Origin: Epithemia pelagica
Taxonomy: Eukaryota; Bacillariophyta; Bacillariophyceae; Surirellales; Surirellaceae
Reading direction: 5' to 3'
DNA length: 64,000 nucleotides
NCBI GenBank assembly: GCA_946965045.2
Contig: OX337237.1
Coordinates: 868,001 to 932,000 of the forward strand
Part shown: piece by piece, positions 49,046 through 58,921 of the stretch
Layout: the number at the start of each line of letters is the position of its first letter
How positions within the stretch are numbered: the stretch's first letter is position 1
Notes under the pieces: model-generated
Told to the model about the DNA's origin: nothing
Seen by the model: the letters and a program-made list of their open reading frames with translations, nothing else
Databases searched by the model: none
Position numbers and translations under genes: made by a program

Positions 49046-50039
49046 TGTCGTTGGTCGAGGTTTTACATATGGATACAAAGGAAAGAACCTTGGCGCTTTT
49101 CTCTCTGCTGCTGGAAAAATGCGAGAACAAGGGTAAATGTGGCGCGGTGGTTCGTTTCCGATTGTTTGGCAGTCCTCCGGCGCGCGCCGGAGCTCCAGAA
49201 CGGACGGACGGAGGTGAGGCTGGGCGCGCTTGACCTCTAGAAGGAGCAGCGCTTGCACAGACTCGCACGCCAAGGAATAAGGAACAGCACATTATTGACG
49301 AGCACAACGAACAACGACAACGACAACGACACTACCAACTACCACAGCAGCTTGTTCACATTATTGAAAGAGTGTCGATCGCCCATCATCCATCATTGGT
49401 CCTGCCTCCTTCTTCTGTCGTTTGGTCTTTTGTTTGGACGTGAGACAAAGTGAACACGATGAATGATGGATGTGCATGGGGCAGAGCAATCCACAGAATC
49501 GCATGAAGCACAACTGGATTGGACGATCAAGCACAGTCCACAATTTCTGCCTGGATAAAGCTCCTCTGGTTTTTCCTTGTCCTTGTTGAATCACTGTTTG
49601 GACAATCATTGTTGTTTGTGGAAACTTGTGTCAAACAACAGTGAAGAAACCTCGGGGACCGAATCTCTTGTTTCACAACAACCATGCCGGATGCTAACAA
49701 AGAATCATATCCACTGTGAGGTATTCGAAAAACGAAATGAGTAAACAACATTGTCGCGCACTGTAAACTGAACGACCTTTTTATTCAACCGATGACATTT
49801 TCCCGAATTCGGGGACAGGTGTACTTTGTCACACGCCTTGCTCTGCTTTTGTCGTGCTCTAACTGTGGTTTAGTCCTGGAGAGGTAAGGTTGGCAAACCA
49901 AAATCAAGGGGATATCATGACTTGTTGAGACGAACAAGCCAATGATTCACCTTCGCATCACCTTTCAAAACCAGGGTACGACCAAGACATTCTTTTTGGA
50001 AACGGCTCCACTGCCCAATGAAGATACGGCGACGTATCA
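49046..50039. other. Intergenic region
   Basis: Contains AACGACAACGACAACGACAC (about 49312), a GC-rich palindrome CCGGCGCGCGCCGG (49178-49191) and several short frames without support. Confidence 0.45.
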
Positions 50040-50807
50040 CAAGGTTTCTCCCACGCCGAACCGGGTAGAATCGTAAAATTTGGCGGTGACTGTTGTCACC
50101 AACAACCATAACAACGAGCCAGGAATCAAGAACGACAATGAGGAAGACATAGACTCACAGAGCATGAATCGACAAGTCAAAAGAAGAGAAGAACAACAAC
50201 AACACGACACGAAACTGTCGTTCGATTCGGATCGACCCAAAGTTCCTCGTCGTGTCTGGAGCCGACAGCCGGAAAAACAAAACAGCCGAAGTTCACTCCC
50301 AAGAATGTTACATCCAACAGTTTGTTGGAGACCAAAATGGTTCAACAATCGAAGGCCCTTCAACAACGCAATTCGGCTGGTCCTCCTCTTCGCATCAGCC
50401 CAATGCAAGCCAAGCACTTGCTCAGACTCAGGATAGTGACGACAGTACTCACGACAAGGAAGATCATTCTACCGTTTCCTTGAAAAAAATGGCCCATCAA
50501 TGGTTGGCCAGAACAACCACAACAAACCACCAAAGTTCCGTCGGTCACCACAACCAGTCGAACCACAACAGCCCCCAAAGTCTCCCAAAAACCATTGGCC
50601 ATGGGTGCTGTGAAGCCATCCTTGTCCCGGACTGGTGGCAAACCCATTCCAGCTGCCAGTACCCACATGCCAGCTTCTACGGATACCATGATGACGACCA
50701 CTGCTACCAAGAAACGTGTGGTCGTAGGTTGGCGAAACGTTGTCGTGAGATCCAGGACAACGACAACACCCGCATCTGTTTCTAGTCCCTCTATGCAACA
50801 CAGCAAA
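50040..50807 (+). pseudogene. Fragment of the plastid coiled-coil protein gene, copy 1
   Basis: Matches the 3' half of 44666-46753: ATGAATCGACAAG with the following GATTCGGATCGACCCAAA-like stretch, CAGTTTGTTGGAGACCAAAATGG, CAGCCCAATGCAAGCC, CATTCCAGCTGCCA and ATGCAACACAGCAAA (end near 50807). Deletions and frameshifts relative to the parent break the frame into several pieces, so it is a partial, dead copy. Confidence 0.78.
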
Positions 50808-51024
50808 ATGATATGGTGTACTATACTTCCGACAAGAGAAGATTACGCTCTAAATGTGGGAGCTTCGCAAAGTTGCACTCCTTCTGGACCATACTGTTGG
50901 CTGGCTTGACCTTTGGGAGATACATTTTTCCTCCGCATCGATCGACTTTGGACGTAAAAGACAAAGTGTTCCACCCAAAAGCTTGCCAATGTGAAGGATA
51001 CTGCTCAAGGCATCCATGACAGGT

Positions 51025-51642
51025 TTAAGAGCGTTTCATTTCGACGTCATTGCTTCGGTCGGTCATTGTGACATCGCTCTGGGTGCTACGCTGGGTGCTG
51101 ATCTCCATTGATGAAATTGCGTCATTCATAGACTCGTTGCTGCTTACGTTGGAAAGACCGGTCAACTCCGACGGAGTGTCATGAGATGCGGTGTCTTCAA
51201 TGGTGTCCGGAAGCAGGGTAAACTCTTCATAAAAAATCGAAAGATTCATCAAGTGAGAAGCAAAGGAACGAGAAAATGCGTCTTCTTTCCAGTTGTCAAA
51301 TTTCTCCAATGCCTGATGGAGATCGTGCACTTCGGCCGTCGTTTTCGAAATCGCATTGAGAATTTGCTGAATAGAATCAGTTTGTTTCATTGTTTCTTTA
51401 AACTTATCCGCATCGTTGTTTTCGACGATTTCCTTCAAAAATCGCCGGATATCTGCAGCTCCATGCGTGGGAATTTCGTTCCTCTTGTTGCTCTTGTTTC
51501 TCTTTTTGGTTTTTCGCTTGACCAACCTTTGCTTCGACTTTTTGTCTTCCTCCGACCACACAACGCCCGGGAAGTGAACCTTCTTTTTGTGTGTAGGGGG
51601 TGAAGTGGAATCAATGGGAGACTCTGGAAGGTTTTTGAACAT
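51025..51642 (-). CDS. Small basic and acidic protein, function unknown (intact copy)
   Basis: From ATG 51642 (MFKNLPESPIDS) it encodes 205 residues; the start is chosen because copy 2 has the equivalent MPQNFAESPMDS. Residues about 20-55 are very basic (WSEEDKKSKQRLVKRKTKKR), a strong candidate nuclear signal. The middle is helical (IRRFLKEIVENNDADKFKE and VHDLHQALEKFDNWKE) and the end is Ser/Thr-rich (SSNESMNDAISSMEISTQRS). No known domain. The second copy at 52305-52885 is frameshifted. Confidence 0.6.
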   Translation of the reverse strand: MFKNLPESPIDSTSPPTHKKKVHFPGVVWSEEDKKSKQRLVKRKTKKRNKSNKRNEIPTHGAADIRRFLKEIVENNDADKFKETMKQTDSIQQILNAISKTTAEVHDLHQALEKFDNWKEDAFSRSFASHLMNLSIFYEEFTLLPDTIEDTASHDTPSELTGLSNVSSNESMNDAISSMEISTQRSTQSDVTMTDRSNDVEMKRS

Positions 51643-51842
51643 GATAAAGCAAGCAAGGAAGGAAGAAAAGGAAGGATGAAACGCCCCAAACACTTTGTGG
51701 GTCCATCGTCGATTGCTACTTGCTACACACGAAAATCTCAAGACGTGACGCCGTAAGTACCGGCCGTCGCTTCAAGTGATCCACAATTGCGGGAGAAACA
51801 AACAGGGGCCACAGCCCACAGCCAACCGCTTTTTTCACCATA

Positions 51843-51950
51843 AAACCAGTCGAACCACAACAGCCCCGAAGTCTCCCACAAACCATTGGCCATGGGTGCT
51901 GTGAAACCATCCTTTGTCCCGGACTGGTTGCAAACCCATTCCATCTCCCA
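51843..51950 (+). pseudogene. Fragment of the plastid coiled-coil protein gene, copy 2
   Basis: About 108 bp (CCAGTCGAACCACAACAG... to ...CAAACCCATTCCA) matching 46220-46320 of the parent and 50555-50650 of copy 1. Confidence 0.75.
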
Positions 51951-52304
51951 TAGCTCAGGCATCCTACTCCTAGTCATGTCATCTCGTTCGTTGCGTTGTC
52001 GAATGAAAGTCGTCATTCAAGCCAAAAGGTAATCCTATGACGTACGATAAAAAGTGAATCATATGGTACTATACCTCCGACAAGAGAAGATTACGCTCTA
52101 AATGTGGGAGCTTCGCAACGTTGTTCTGGACCATACTGTTGGCTGGCTTGACCTTTGAGAGATACAGTTTTCCTCCGCATCGATCGACTTTGGACGTAAA
52201 AGACAAAGTGTTCCACCCAAAAGCTTGCCAATGTGAAGGATACTGCTCAAGGCATCCATGACAAGTTTAAGAGCGTTTCATTTCGACGTCATTGCTTCGG
52301 TCGG

Positions 52305-52885
52305 TCATTTTGTGACATCGCTCTGGGTGCTACGCTGGGTGCTGATCTCCATGGATGAAATTGCGTCATTCATAGACTCGTTGCTGCTGACGCTGGAAGG
52401 GCCAGTCAGCTCCGACGGAGTTTCCGGGGATCCTGTTTTTTCAGCAATCGTCTGAAGACGAAGTGAAAATTCATGGTGAATTCCGATCGACAGAGTCATC
52501 AAAATTGAAGCACGCAAACGAGCATCGAAGCTTTCGTTCCAGCTGTGAAAGTACTCCAATGCCTCATGGAGATTGTGCACTTGGGTCGTTTTTGAAATCT
52601 CGTCTAGGAGCTTCGGTATGGAATCAGTTTCTTTCATCGTTTCTTTAAACTTGTCGTTGTGTTTGACGATTTCTGTCAAAAATCGCCGGTATCTTCAGTT
52701 CCATGCGTGGGTAGTATTTCGTGCCTCTTGTTGCTCTTGTTTCTCTTTTTGGTTTTTCGCTTGACCAACCGTTGCGTTGACTTTTTGTCTTCCTCCGACC
52801 ACACAACGCCCGGGAAGTGAACCTTCTTTTGGTGTGTAGGTGGTGCAGAGGAATCCATGGGAGACTCTGCAAAGTTTTGGGGCAT
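52305..52885 (-). pseudogene. Small basic protein gene, frameshifted second copy
   Basis: Starts MPQNFAESPMDSS at 52885, reads WSEEDKKSTQRLVKRKTKKR, then stops early at GTEDTGDF. The remainder (EIVKHNDKFKETMKETDS to SSMEISTQRSTQSDVTK) is in another frame. Alignment with the intact copy (CGCCGGATATCTGCAG against CGCCGGTATCTTCAG near 52690) shows one missing base. Retrotransposon E4 begins 79 bp upstream of the start codon. Confidence 0.75.
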
Positions 52886-52963
52886 GACAAAGCAACACGC
52901 AAGGAGACGAGAGAACCAGTGGATCCACCATCGATTGCTGTACACACGAAAATCTGAAGAATC

Positions 52964-53206
52964 TGTTGAAACTCAAACAAGCTGTGCCGTAAAAGCAACT
53001 CTTTATAGGCTTATCGAACTACGTAATCTCCTTAGAATGAACTCTTGCTTGTTCCTCTTGCCTATTGTTGCTTTTGCCACGTCGACGGACCAAAGTCCAT
53101 GCTTCGGCATCTTCGTCATTCAAGCTTAGATCCTTTGCTTCCGAATCACTCTCTTTAGTCGCGCCTTGTTCGCTGCTGCTCGTCGCCTGGTCACATATCC
53201 TCAACA
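52964..53206 (-). repeat. 3' LTR of E4 (243 bp)
   Basis: In element orientation begins TGTTGAGGATATGTGACC and ends GAGTTTCAACA, with TG...CA termini. The pol frame continues 188 bp into it. Preceded by the purine-rich AAAGGAGTG. Confidence 0.95.
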
Positions 53207-56200
53207 CACTCCTTTGGGCCGAGGAGTGATACTTACTACTCGGGACCACATTCATGATGATATCCCGCAGGCGATAAAAAGCTTGACCCTGCAACGGTTT
53301 TGTAAAGAAATCAGCTATCATCTCGTCCGTCGGGCAGAAACGCACACTCACGTCCTTTCGGCGAATACAATCTGTGATACAAAAATAACGTAGATTGATG
53401 TGTTTGGTTCTTTTCGAGCTCGACAACCGACCGTTTCGCTCCAGCAGGATACTGCTTTGATTGTCCTGGTGAAGTACAACGTTCTTCACTTCATGGCCTT
53501 GGGCTCTCAGAAAGTTCTGACTCCATAACATTGACGGTAACACGTCGTGCACGCCAATCAACTCACATTCGGTCGAACTTCGCGCCACAAGTTTTTGTTT
53601 TGACGAGGCAGTCATGACGGCACCCTTGCCCATAGTCATTACTCCGCCGGTCTGTCCTTTCATGTCTGGGTGAGTAGCGAAGGAGGCATCCACCCACCAA
53701 CAGAGTGTTCCAGATCCATCACCCTCTAGGCGTAGGATTAAGTCCTTGGTTGATTGTAGGTACTTGAGAACCCGACCGAGTTTTCTCTGATCGTCAACGT
53801 CTGGATTCATGACACGAGTGCTCAAAAAGGCCACAGCAGTGCGAATATCCGGTCGTCCTCTTTGCGCCATGTAAGCTAACTGCATTGTGACACTGTGGAA
53901 GCGATCCGCTTCCTCCTCATTGAGCGTTCGAGCGTTCAGGTCCGTATGATATAAATGCTTAGCTGCGGGTGACCGTGCTTTACCGATCCATTCTTTTGGT
54001 AGCGAGATCAAAATGGTGTCCAGGTAGGATCTCATATCCACCTGCACAACCCCATCCTCTCCATAGTCTAAGAACATGCCCAAATAGTCGTGCCTTGTCC
54101 CTTCCGACACGGAGATTTCTCCCAACTGTCCGAATTCTGCTTTGAGGTCGTCAATAAATTTGTTCACAACGGCACCATCCACATGCGATATCTTCAGATC
54201 GTCAATGTGCCAAGTTACCGTACATTGTTTGTTGTTGATTGTTTTGTTGGCAACGCATGAATCATAGGGATTGATTTGAAATCCCCAGCTTTTGAGCACC
54301 GCGGTCAATTTTTCCCAGAAGAGACGAGCTGCACGCAACGTCCCGTAAAGGGCCTTCAACATTTCCACATATATAACCGGCTCGCCCTTCTCGTATGTCA
54401 GATAAGGGGCATATGCTTCATAATCGACTTCTAGGAGTAGCTCGGCCATTAGACCAGTAAGCCGCATGTACACTCCAGGATCCATATCCGAGTGCATAAA
54501 CGCATCTGGGATATCTGCCACAGCGACCACACGTCGTTCCAAGGCATCAATGACGGCAGTGATGAATACAGAGTCGGTGGCCACGGTAGGAGAAGCTGAA
54601 TCTTCCTTCTCTATGTACGCACGTTGTTTGCGTCCGTCGGCACAGCCTCTTCCTTTTATCTTGCCACACCTTTTTCGTTTCAAAAACATTAGGTACCCCA
54701 GAGCTTGTTGTACCTCATTCCAACTGAGGTCAGTTTTGTGTACTGCCCTCAGTACTCCTCGATCATGCAATTGTTGGATTTCTACCTTCACGGCGGCCAC
54801 TCCCTTATTCCCAAACAGTTTGATGCCTTTCTTCATAGGCATCTGCGGTGTGGCTTGATTCACCTCAGTGGCCACAAGAAACAACACTCCATCTCGAAGG
54901 ATTCCATCATAGCGCCCGCCTTTTAGGTTATCGATGCAAGCAAACGAGTGCCCGTATCTGTGCGCGTAGCTCCTTTCACGATTCGGCCGTAGATTGTATC
55001 TGTGTGGTTCTTGTTGTTGTTGTTGTTGTTGTTGATGTACCGGATCGTTAGCGTCAGTGTCCTGTCCCTCATCCACATTCCTTCCACCGGCTAGCTCCCC
55101 CCCATTCTCCTCTACATCCTCCTCCACATCCATCACTGCCTCCTCCGGGACTGCGCCTCCACCAACATCATCTTCTGGGATAGGATGGTTTGGCAGTTCT
55201 CCATCTGCCTCCACTCCTTCAATTTCAGGACCGTTCATGTCGTCAAGTTCTGCGGCTACTGGGTCACCCACTCCTTGAATTTCCATGTGTTGGTCATCGG
55301 GAGCAATCATCGGGTTGATTGCAGGTTCGCCGTTGACATCTGCTTCCGGATCAACATAGTCGGGATTGTTGACGTCATCCCCCAACTCATCTTCGATCAT
55401 CTCTTCATCATAGCGTAGCTCGATGTCCTCCTCTTCTTCATTGGTGTAGGATTCATCGTCTTCTTCGTTATAAATGTCGTTGTCTTGATCCATCCACAAA
55501 ATCCGATTATCTCTATTACCGAAGGCTAATCCTGGTTGCATATTCTGGGCTCTAGCCAATTGGTGCACACGTTGGATCACTTCTTGGGGCATCGGTAGGA
55601 CTGTGGTGTGATTCCGTGTTATGACTCGGCCGCTGACAAGACTCAAAAAATAATAACTACCCTGACGATTCCCAGTAGGCCTCAATGCTAGAGCACCTAT
55701 GGTCCTGGGCGCCATCGTGTTGTCATGTTCTTCATGACATTGGACGTACTGTCCAAATTTGAAACGACAATGCTTGTTGAAGTCCACTTGTTCTCCCGTG
55801 ACGAGCAGTCGGGGGCTTTCTGATTGTGAAATCCCCAACCGATGAGGGAAACTATTCAGCCAGAAAGTAGCGAATTTGGCCATCTCAATTATCATGACCT
55901 TCGGGATTTCTTTGAATGGTAGTGTGTTATAAACACATCTCATCCTTTCTTTTACTGTACGTATGTACCTTTCAATATCTCCCACATGTTCATCTCTTGC
56001 GGTAGGATTTAACAATACACCGATCAATTGCAGCTCGGTCTTCATCTTGTCGGAACAGAAGGCTCCGTCGGCAAGTAACATCCGCGGGCGCAAACCACCT
56101 CTGCGGTAGATCGCAACCACTTTGCGCAACGAGTTCATGACATCATCATCATTGGTATTGGCCATTGCTTCCATGGTCCCAAAATGCAGCTTCCTTGACG

Positions 56201-56588
56201 TCGTTGCTAGGAAAGGAATGTTGTTCACGTGGAGAACATCAACAGTGAGGGTCACATCCTTGTGTTCTTCTTTGATCCGTGGTGGTACGGTGTATGATGA
56301 GTCAACCACAGGCGCTTTATGACGAGTCGTCTTCCCTTTGAGACTACCAAGGTCTGGTCCATATATTTTCTCGGCCCTCTTGATGTCTTCCACAGTGATC
56401 GTTGTGTTAGGTAACAGGTTGTTTCGTATGATGTGTACGAAATCACGAGTGGATGGACGACCTATCTTGGCCATTAATGATCTTGCCAGTTTAGCCCTAT
56501 AGACTTCGTCTTGAGAATAAGCAGATTCATTATCATTAACCGTAGTGATGAAACTACTCTGCATTCTCGACGTATCCATATAGAACAA
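53019..56588 (-). CDS. E4 Pol: integrase, reverse transcriptase, RNase H
   Basis: 1,189 residues from the first ATG in frame (FYMDTSRMQS). Integrase residues Asp (VTLTVDVLHVN), Asp (MLLADGAF) and Glu (GDIERYIRTVKERMR). A long acidic linker follows (EEDDESYTNEEEEDIELRYDE), and 9 Gln. RT: VADIPDAFMHSDMD, YGTLRAARLFWEK and WHIDDLKIS (HIDD in place of YVDD). RNase H: CWWVDASFATHPDMKG, SSTECELIGV and LHQDNQSS; then ADFFTKPLQGQ. The last 62 residues are encoded by the 3' LTR. The frame is minus one relative to gag, overlapping it by 115 bp. Confidence 0.92.
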   Translation of the reverse strand: MFYMDTSRMQSSFITTVNDNESAYSQDEVYRAKLARSLMAKIGRPSTRDFVHIIRNNLLPNTTITVEDIKRAEKIYGPDLGSLKGKTTRHKAPVVDSSYTVPPRIKEEHKDVTLTVDVLHVNNIPFLATTSRKLHFGTMEAMANTNDDDVMNSLRKVVAIYRRGGLRPRMLLADGAFCSDKMKTELQLIGVLLNPTARDEHVGDIERYIRTVKERMRCVYNTLPFKEIPKVMIIEMAKFATFWLNSFPHRLGISQSESPRLLVTGEQVDFNKHCRFKFGQYVQCHEEHDNTMAPRTIGALALRPTGNRQGSYYFLSLVSGRVITRNHTTVLPMPQEVIQRVHQLARAQNMQPGLAFGNRDNRILWMDQDNDIYNEEDDESYTNEEEEDIELRYDEEMIEDELGDDVNNPDYVDPEADVNGEPAINPMIAPDDQHMEIQGVGDPVAAELDDMNGPEIEGVEADGELPNHPIPEDDVGGGAVPEEAVMDVEEDVEENGGELAGGRNVDEGQDTDANDPVHQQQQQQQQEPHRYNLRPNRERSYAHRYGHSFACIDNLKGGRYDGILRDGVLFLVATEVNQATPQMPMKKGIKLFGNKGVAAVKVEIQQLHDRGVLRAVHKTDLSWNEVQQALGYLMFLKRKRCGKIKGRGCADGRKQRAYIEKEDSASPTVATDSVFITAVIDALERRVVAVADIPDAFMHSDMDPGVYMRLTGLMAELLLEVDYEAYAPYLTYEKGEPVIYVEMLKALYGTLRAARLFWEKLTAVLKSWGFQINPYDSCVANKTINNKQCTVTWHIDDLKISHVDGAVVNKFIDDLKAEFGQLGEISVSEGTRHDYLGMFLDYGEDGVVQVDMRSYLDTILISLPKEWIGKARSPAAKHLYHTDLNARTLNEEEADRFHSVTMQLAYMAQRGRPDIRTAVAFLSTRVMNPDVDDQRKLGRVLKYLQSTKDLILRLEGDGSGTLCWWVDASFATHPDMKGQTGGVMTMGKGAVMTASSKQKLVARSSTECELIGVHDVLPSMLWSQNFLRAQGHEVKNVVLHQDNQSSILLERNGRLSSSKRTKHINLRYFCITDCIRRKDVSVRFCPTDEMIADFFTKPLQGQAFYRLRDIIMNVVPSSKYHSSAQRSVLRICDQATSSSEQGATKESDSEAKDLSLNDEDAEAWTLVRRRGKSNNRQEEQARVHSKEIT

Positions 56589-58201
56589 ACCGTCTTGACT
56601 TGGTGTCGCCCTGAAGATTGGTCGTAGAGATTGAACGTGTTGCCGTTATCGCTGTCATACTTGATTGTGAACCTTGTGCGTGCGTTGTTGAGTGATATGA
56701 TGTTGGCCGGCCCTTCCGGGTCATGCCAGACGATGCCATATCCGGGGAGTAGGCCTTGTTTGGAGATCTGACGCCGCCCAGCGTGACTTTGGATCATGAT
56801 TGGTCGCTCGGCTGTGTGAATATTCTTGAGGAGGTTGGGTTCTTGGATAATGTCTACTTTCGATTGGTTGTCGAGGAGTAGCCATTCGGGGGATATGCTA
56901 GCCTGTGAAGAAGAAGCAGAAAACGAATATTGGAGTGAGTCACGATGTGCATCCTGGAGGCCCGTTGATTCATTGATCTCATTCCATTCACCATTATTGT
57001 TGGTTTGTGTTTGATTTGATTCATGGCCTCGTGATTGGCCGCTGCCCGTGCTCGCTTGTTCTCTTCCTCGGCCATTGTTGCCATTACCATTTCGACTCTG
57101 GGCTTGGCGCAAATTTGTTGTCATGTGGCTGTTACCGGTCAATGTGGACGCCGCTTGGCTTTCGTTGCTGTTGTCCAACTCTTGTGTATGATATGCCATA
57201 CCAGTAGCATTCTCAGTCGGGGTCTGCTGATTTTGATTCGGTTGCTTCTGTTTACCTGTCATGCAGTTATCAAGAATTGCCCTTGCATCCGCCAGAGTGG
57301 CAGGATACACATCTTTGTGGCCGTCCAAAAACATGTTTTGCAAATGGGCCTCATACTCGCGATGGCCACATGTTCGGATGAATCGGATTGCCACACATCT
57401 CTCTTGTGCTTCTTCACGATCGATGGATGATGGAGGGTCCCTTCCGTTTTTCTTGGCTATCATCTCCACGAGATCTTTATCATACAACACCACACCGACC
57501 TCATTGAGAACTTTCACTTTTGCCCTAAACACTTCATAATAGCTGTGTAGGGTTTGATTGTTTCTGCGTTTCAAACCATAAAACTCTTCTTTCAACTTGT
57601 CACGACCGACCAGCTTGTAGATTCGGCCGGAATCAAACGTGAAGGTTGTTTGTTTGATCAACTTGAGTAGAGCTACACCGTCCCTTTCATCGTTGATCGC
57701 TTCATATTCTGGTTTGGCATGCAACTTGTCCTTCATGAGGGGCGTACATTGCCCGAGAATGACACTGAACAAGGAAGCGCGAAAGTTGCGATAGGCCTTC
57801 ACTTGATCCTTTCTTGCCTTGTACTCCATTTTCCATTCTTCCATCTGAATGGGGTCCGTGGGATCATCTGGAACCTTTGCTTTCTCTGGATCTTTAAGTT
57901 CCAATTTCTCCAGCGCCTTTTGATACTCTAGGTTGTAGTAGTCGAATGATGTCCCCACGTAGCCCACTAACAACTCAACGTTGCGTAGGTAACGCTTCGA
58001 CTGGGGATCTTCACTATAATCAAACAAGCAATCTTTCAGCGATGGTTCTTGGCCCTGAAAGCGAGTGTTTGATTGTTGGCCTTGGTTTTTGCCACGACCT
58101 CCTCGTCCTCTGCCTCCATTGGATCGACCGCCCGTTTGATTACCTCGTCCGCTGCTTGATTCTGCTCCATCCGGCCGAGGGCCGTTCCCACCAGTCGACA
58201 T
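56474..58201 (-). CDS. E4 Gag with C-terminal protease-like segment
   Basis: 575 residues. N-terminal RGG-rich stretch (RSNGGRGRGGRGKNQ), likely RNA-binding. The capsid-like helical region runs about 50-300 (SFDYYNLEYQKALEKLELKDPEKA and DKLKEEFYGLKRRNNQTLHSYYEVFRAK). A Gln/Asn-rich spacer follows. Near residue 450 comes WLLLDNQSKVDIIQEPNLL, the protease site of this lineage, with Asp-Asn-Gln-Ser rather than Asp-Thr/Ser-Gly. The last 38 residues diverge from pol because the frame changes; the pol frame is entered near AAG-ACGG at 56588. Starts directly after the leader ORF stop. Confidence 0.9.
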   Translation of the reverse strand: MSTGGNGPRPDGAESSSGRGNQTGGRSNGGRGRGGRGKNQGQQSNTRFQGQEPSLKDCLFDYSEDPQSKRYLRNVELLVGYVGTSFDYYNLEYQKALEKLELKDPEKAKVPDDPTDPIQMEEWKMEYKARKDQVKAYRNFRASLFSVILGQCTPLMKDKLHAKPEYEAINDERDGVALLKLIKQTTFTFDSGRIYKLVGRDKLKEEFYGLKRRNNQTLHSYYEVFRAKVKVLNEVGVVLYDKDLVEMIAKKNGRDPPSSIDREEAQERCVAIRFIRTCGHREYEAHLQNMFLDGHKDVYPATLADARAILDNCMTGKQKQPNQNQQTPTENATGMAYHTQELDNSNESQAASTLTGNSHMTTNLRQAQSRNGNGNNGRGREQASTGSGQSRGHESNQTQTNNNGEWNEINESTGLQDAHRDSLQYSFSASSSQASISPEWLLLDNQSKVDIIQEPNLLKNIHTAERPIMIQSHAGRRQISKQGLLPGYGIVWHDPEGPANIISLNNARTRFTIKYDSDNGNTFNLYDQSSGRHQVKTVCSIWIRRECRVVSSLRLMIMNLLILKTKSIGLNWQDH

Positions 58202-58202
58202 C

Positions 58203-58874
58203 TTATTCGATTACAGCTAGGCTGTCTCGGTGTCGACGATGTTCTTCGTGTTTCCCGGTAGATGGATTCCAAATGCGTAGGAAGTGGTAGAAACTACCGT
58301 GTCGTGATATGACTCCTTCAAGATAGGTGGTGGAGGTTTGATTCTTCAACTTGAGGGGATTGAGTACCCACACTCTAGTTCCAATTGGGATCCACCTTAT
58401 GGGGCTGTTTCTTTGCGATGCGATTGAAGGAGGCTGTGGGACTTGCACTGGATGACTTGTTTGAGATTGAGGCGTACTGTTTTGGGATCTTGGTCCAGCT
58501 GTCTGTTTTACCTCTGGTTCGGGCGTCGCCTGTCTTGATGGTTGCGGTGGATCCGGTGTAGTTGACCAGGGTTCTGGGACAGGTGTCTTGTCCTCGTCAA
58601 GGAATTGGATTTCTCTCAACAAGCTGTCACGTTTTGCCTGAGCTTTTTCAAACACAAGTTGCTTCCGAATCTCACACTCGTCGTATGCGTTGTCACGATC
58701 CGTTTCTCGTTGACGCTCAAGAGCCGCCACCGTTTGACGGTGTTGAGCTTCTCTTCTTCGGTATTCTTGTTGAAAGCGCTCTTCAATTGAGTGTACTTCT
58801 TCTTGTTCCTCGAGAGTCAGCTGAGCCAATTGAGCCAATATATCTTGCCAACGCGCTTCAAGTCTCTCGCTCAT
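58203..58874 (-). CDS. Leader ORF of E4 (ORF0), coiled coil plus small beta domain
   Basis: 223 residues encoded between 5' LTR and gag. Residues 1-110 form a coiled coil (LAQLTLEEQEEVHSIEERF and REIQFLDED region), a Pro/Ser linker follows, and residues about 155-220 (GTRVWVLNPLKLKNQTSTTY, EGVISRHGSFYHFLRIWN, HRRHRDSLAVIE) have the alternating pattern of a Tudor/SH3-like barrel. The stop and the gag start are only one base apart (TAA-G-ATG), which suggests gag is reached by termination-reinitiation. Unrelated in sequence to the leader ORF of E3. Confidence 0.7.
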   Translation of the reverse strand: MSERLEARWQDILAQLAQLTLEEQEEVHSIEERFQQEYRRREAQHRQTVAALERQRETDRDNAYDECEIRKQLVFEKAQAKRDSLLREIQFLDEDKTPVPEPWSTTPDPPQPSRQATPEPEVKQTAGPRSQNSTPQSQTSHPVQVPQPPSIASQRNSPIRWIPIGTRVWVLNPLKLKNQTSTTYLEGVISRHGSFYHFLRIWNPSTGKHEEHRRHRDSLAVIE

Positions 58875-58921
58875 ATACCGTAGTTCCCTTCACAGTCTGT
58901 GATGCGATATAATGCTTTAAT

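Larger units (their letters stand above)
50040..52963. repeat. Tandem duplication: plastid-gene fragment plus small basic protein gene, twice
   Basis: Unit 1 (50040-51745) and unit 2 (51843-52963) have the same order: a fragment of the plastid gene (plus), a spacer with CTCCGACAAGAGAAGATTACGC-like sequence (50830 and 52078), then the small basic protein gene (minus). The plastid fragment in unit 2 is only about 110 bp. The right end of unit 2 is cut by the E4 LTR. Confidence 0.75.
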
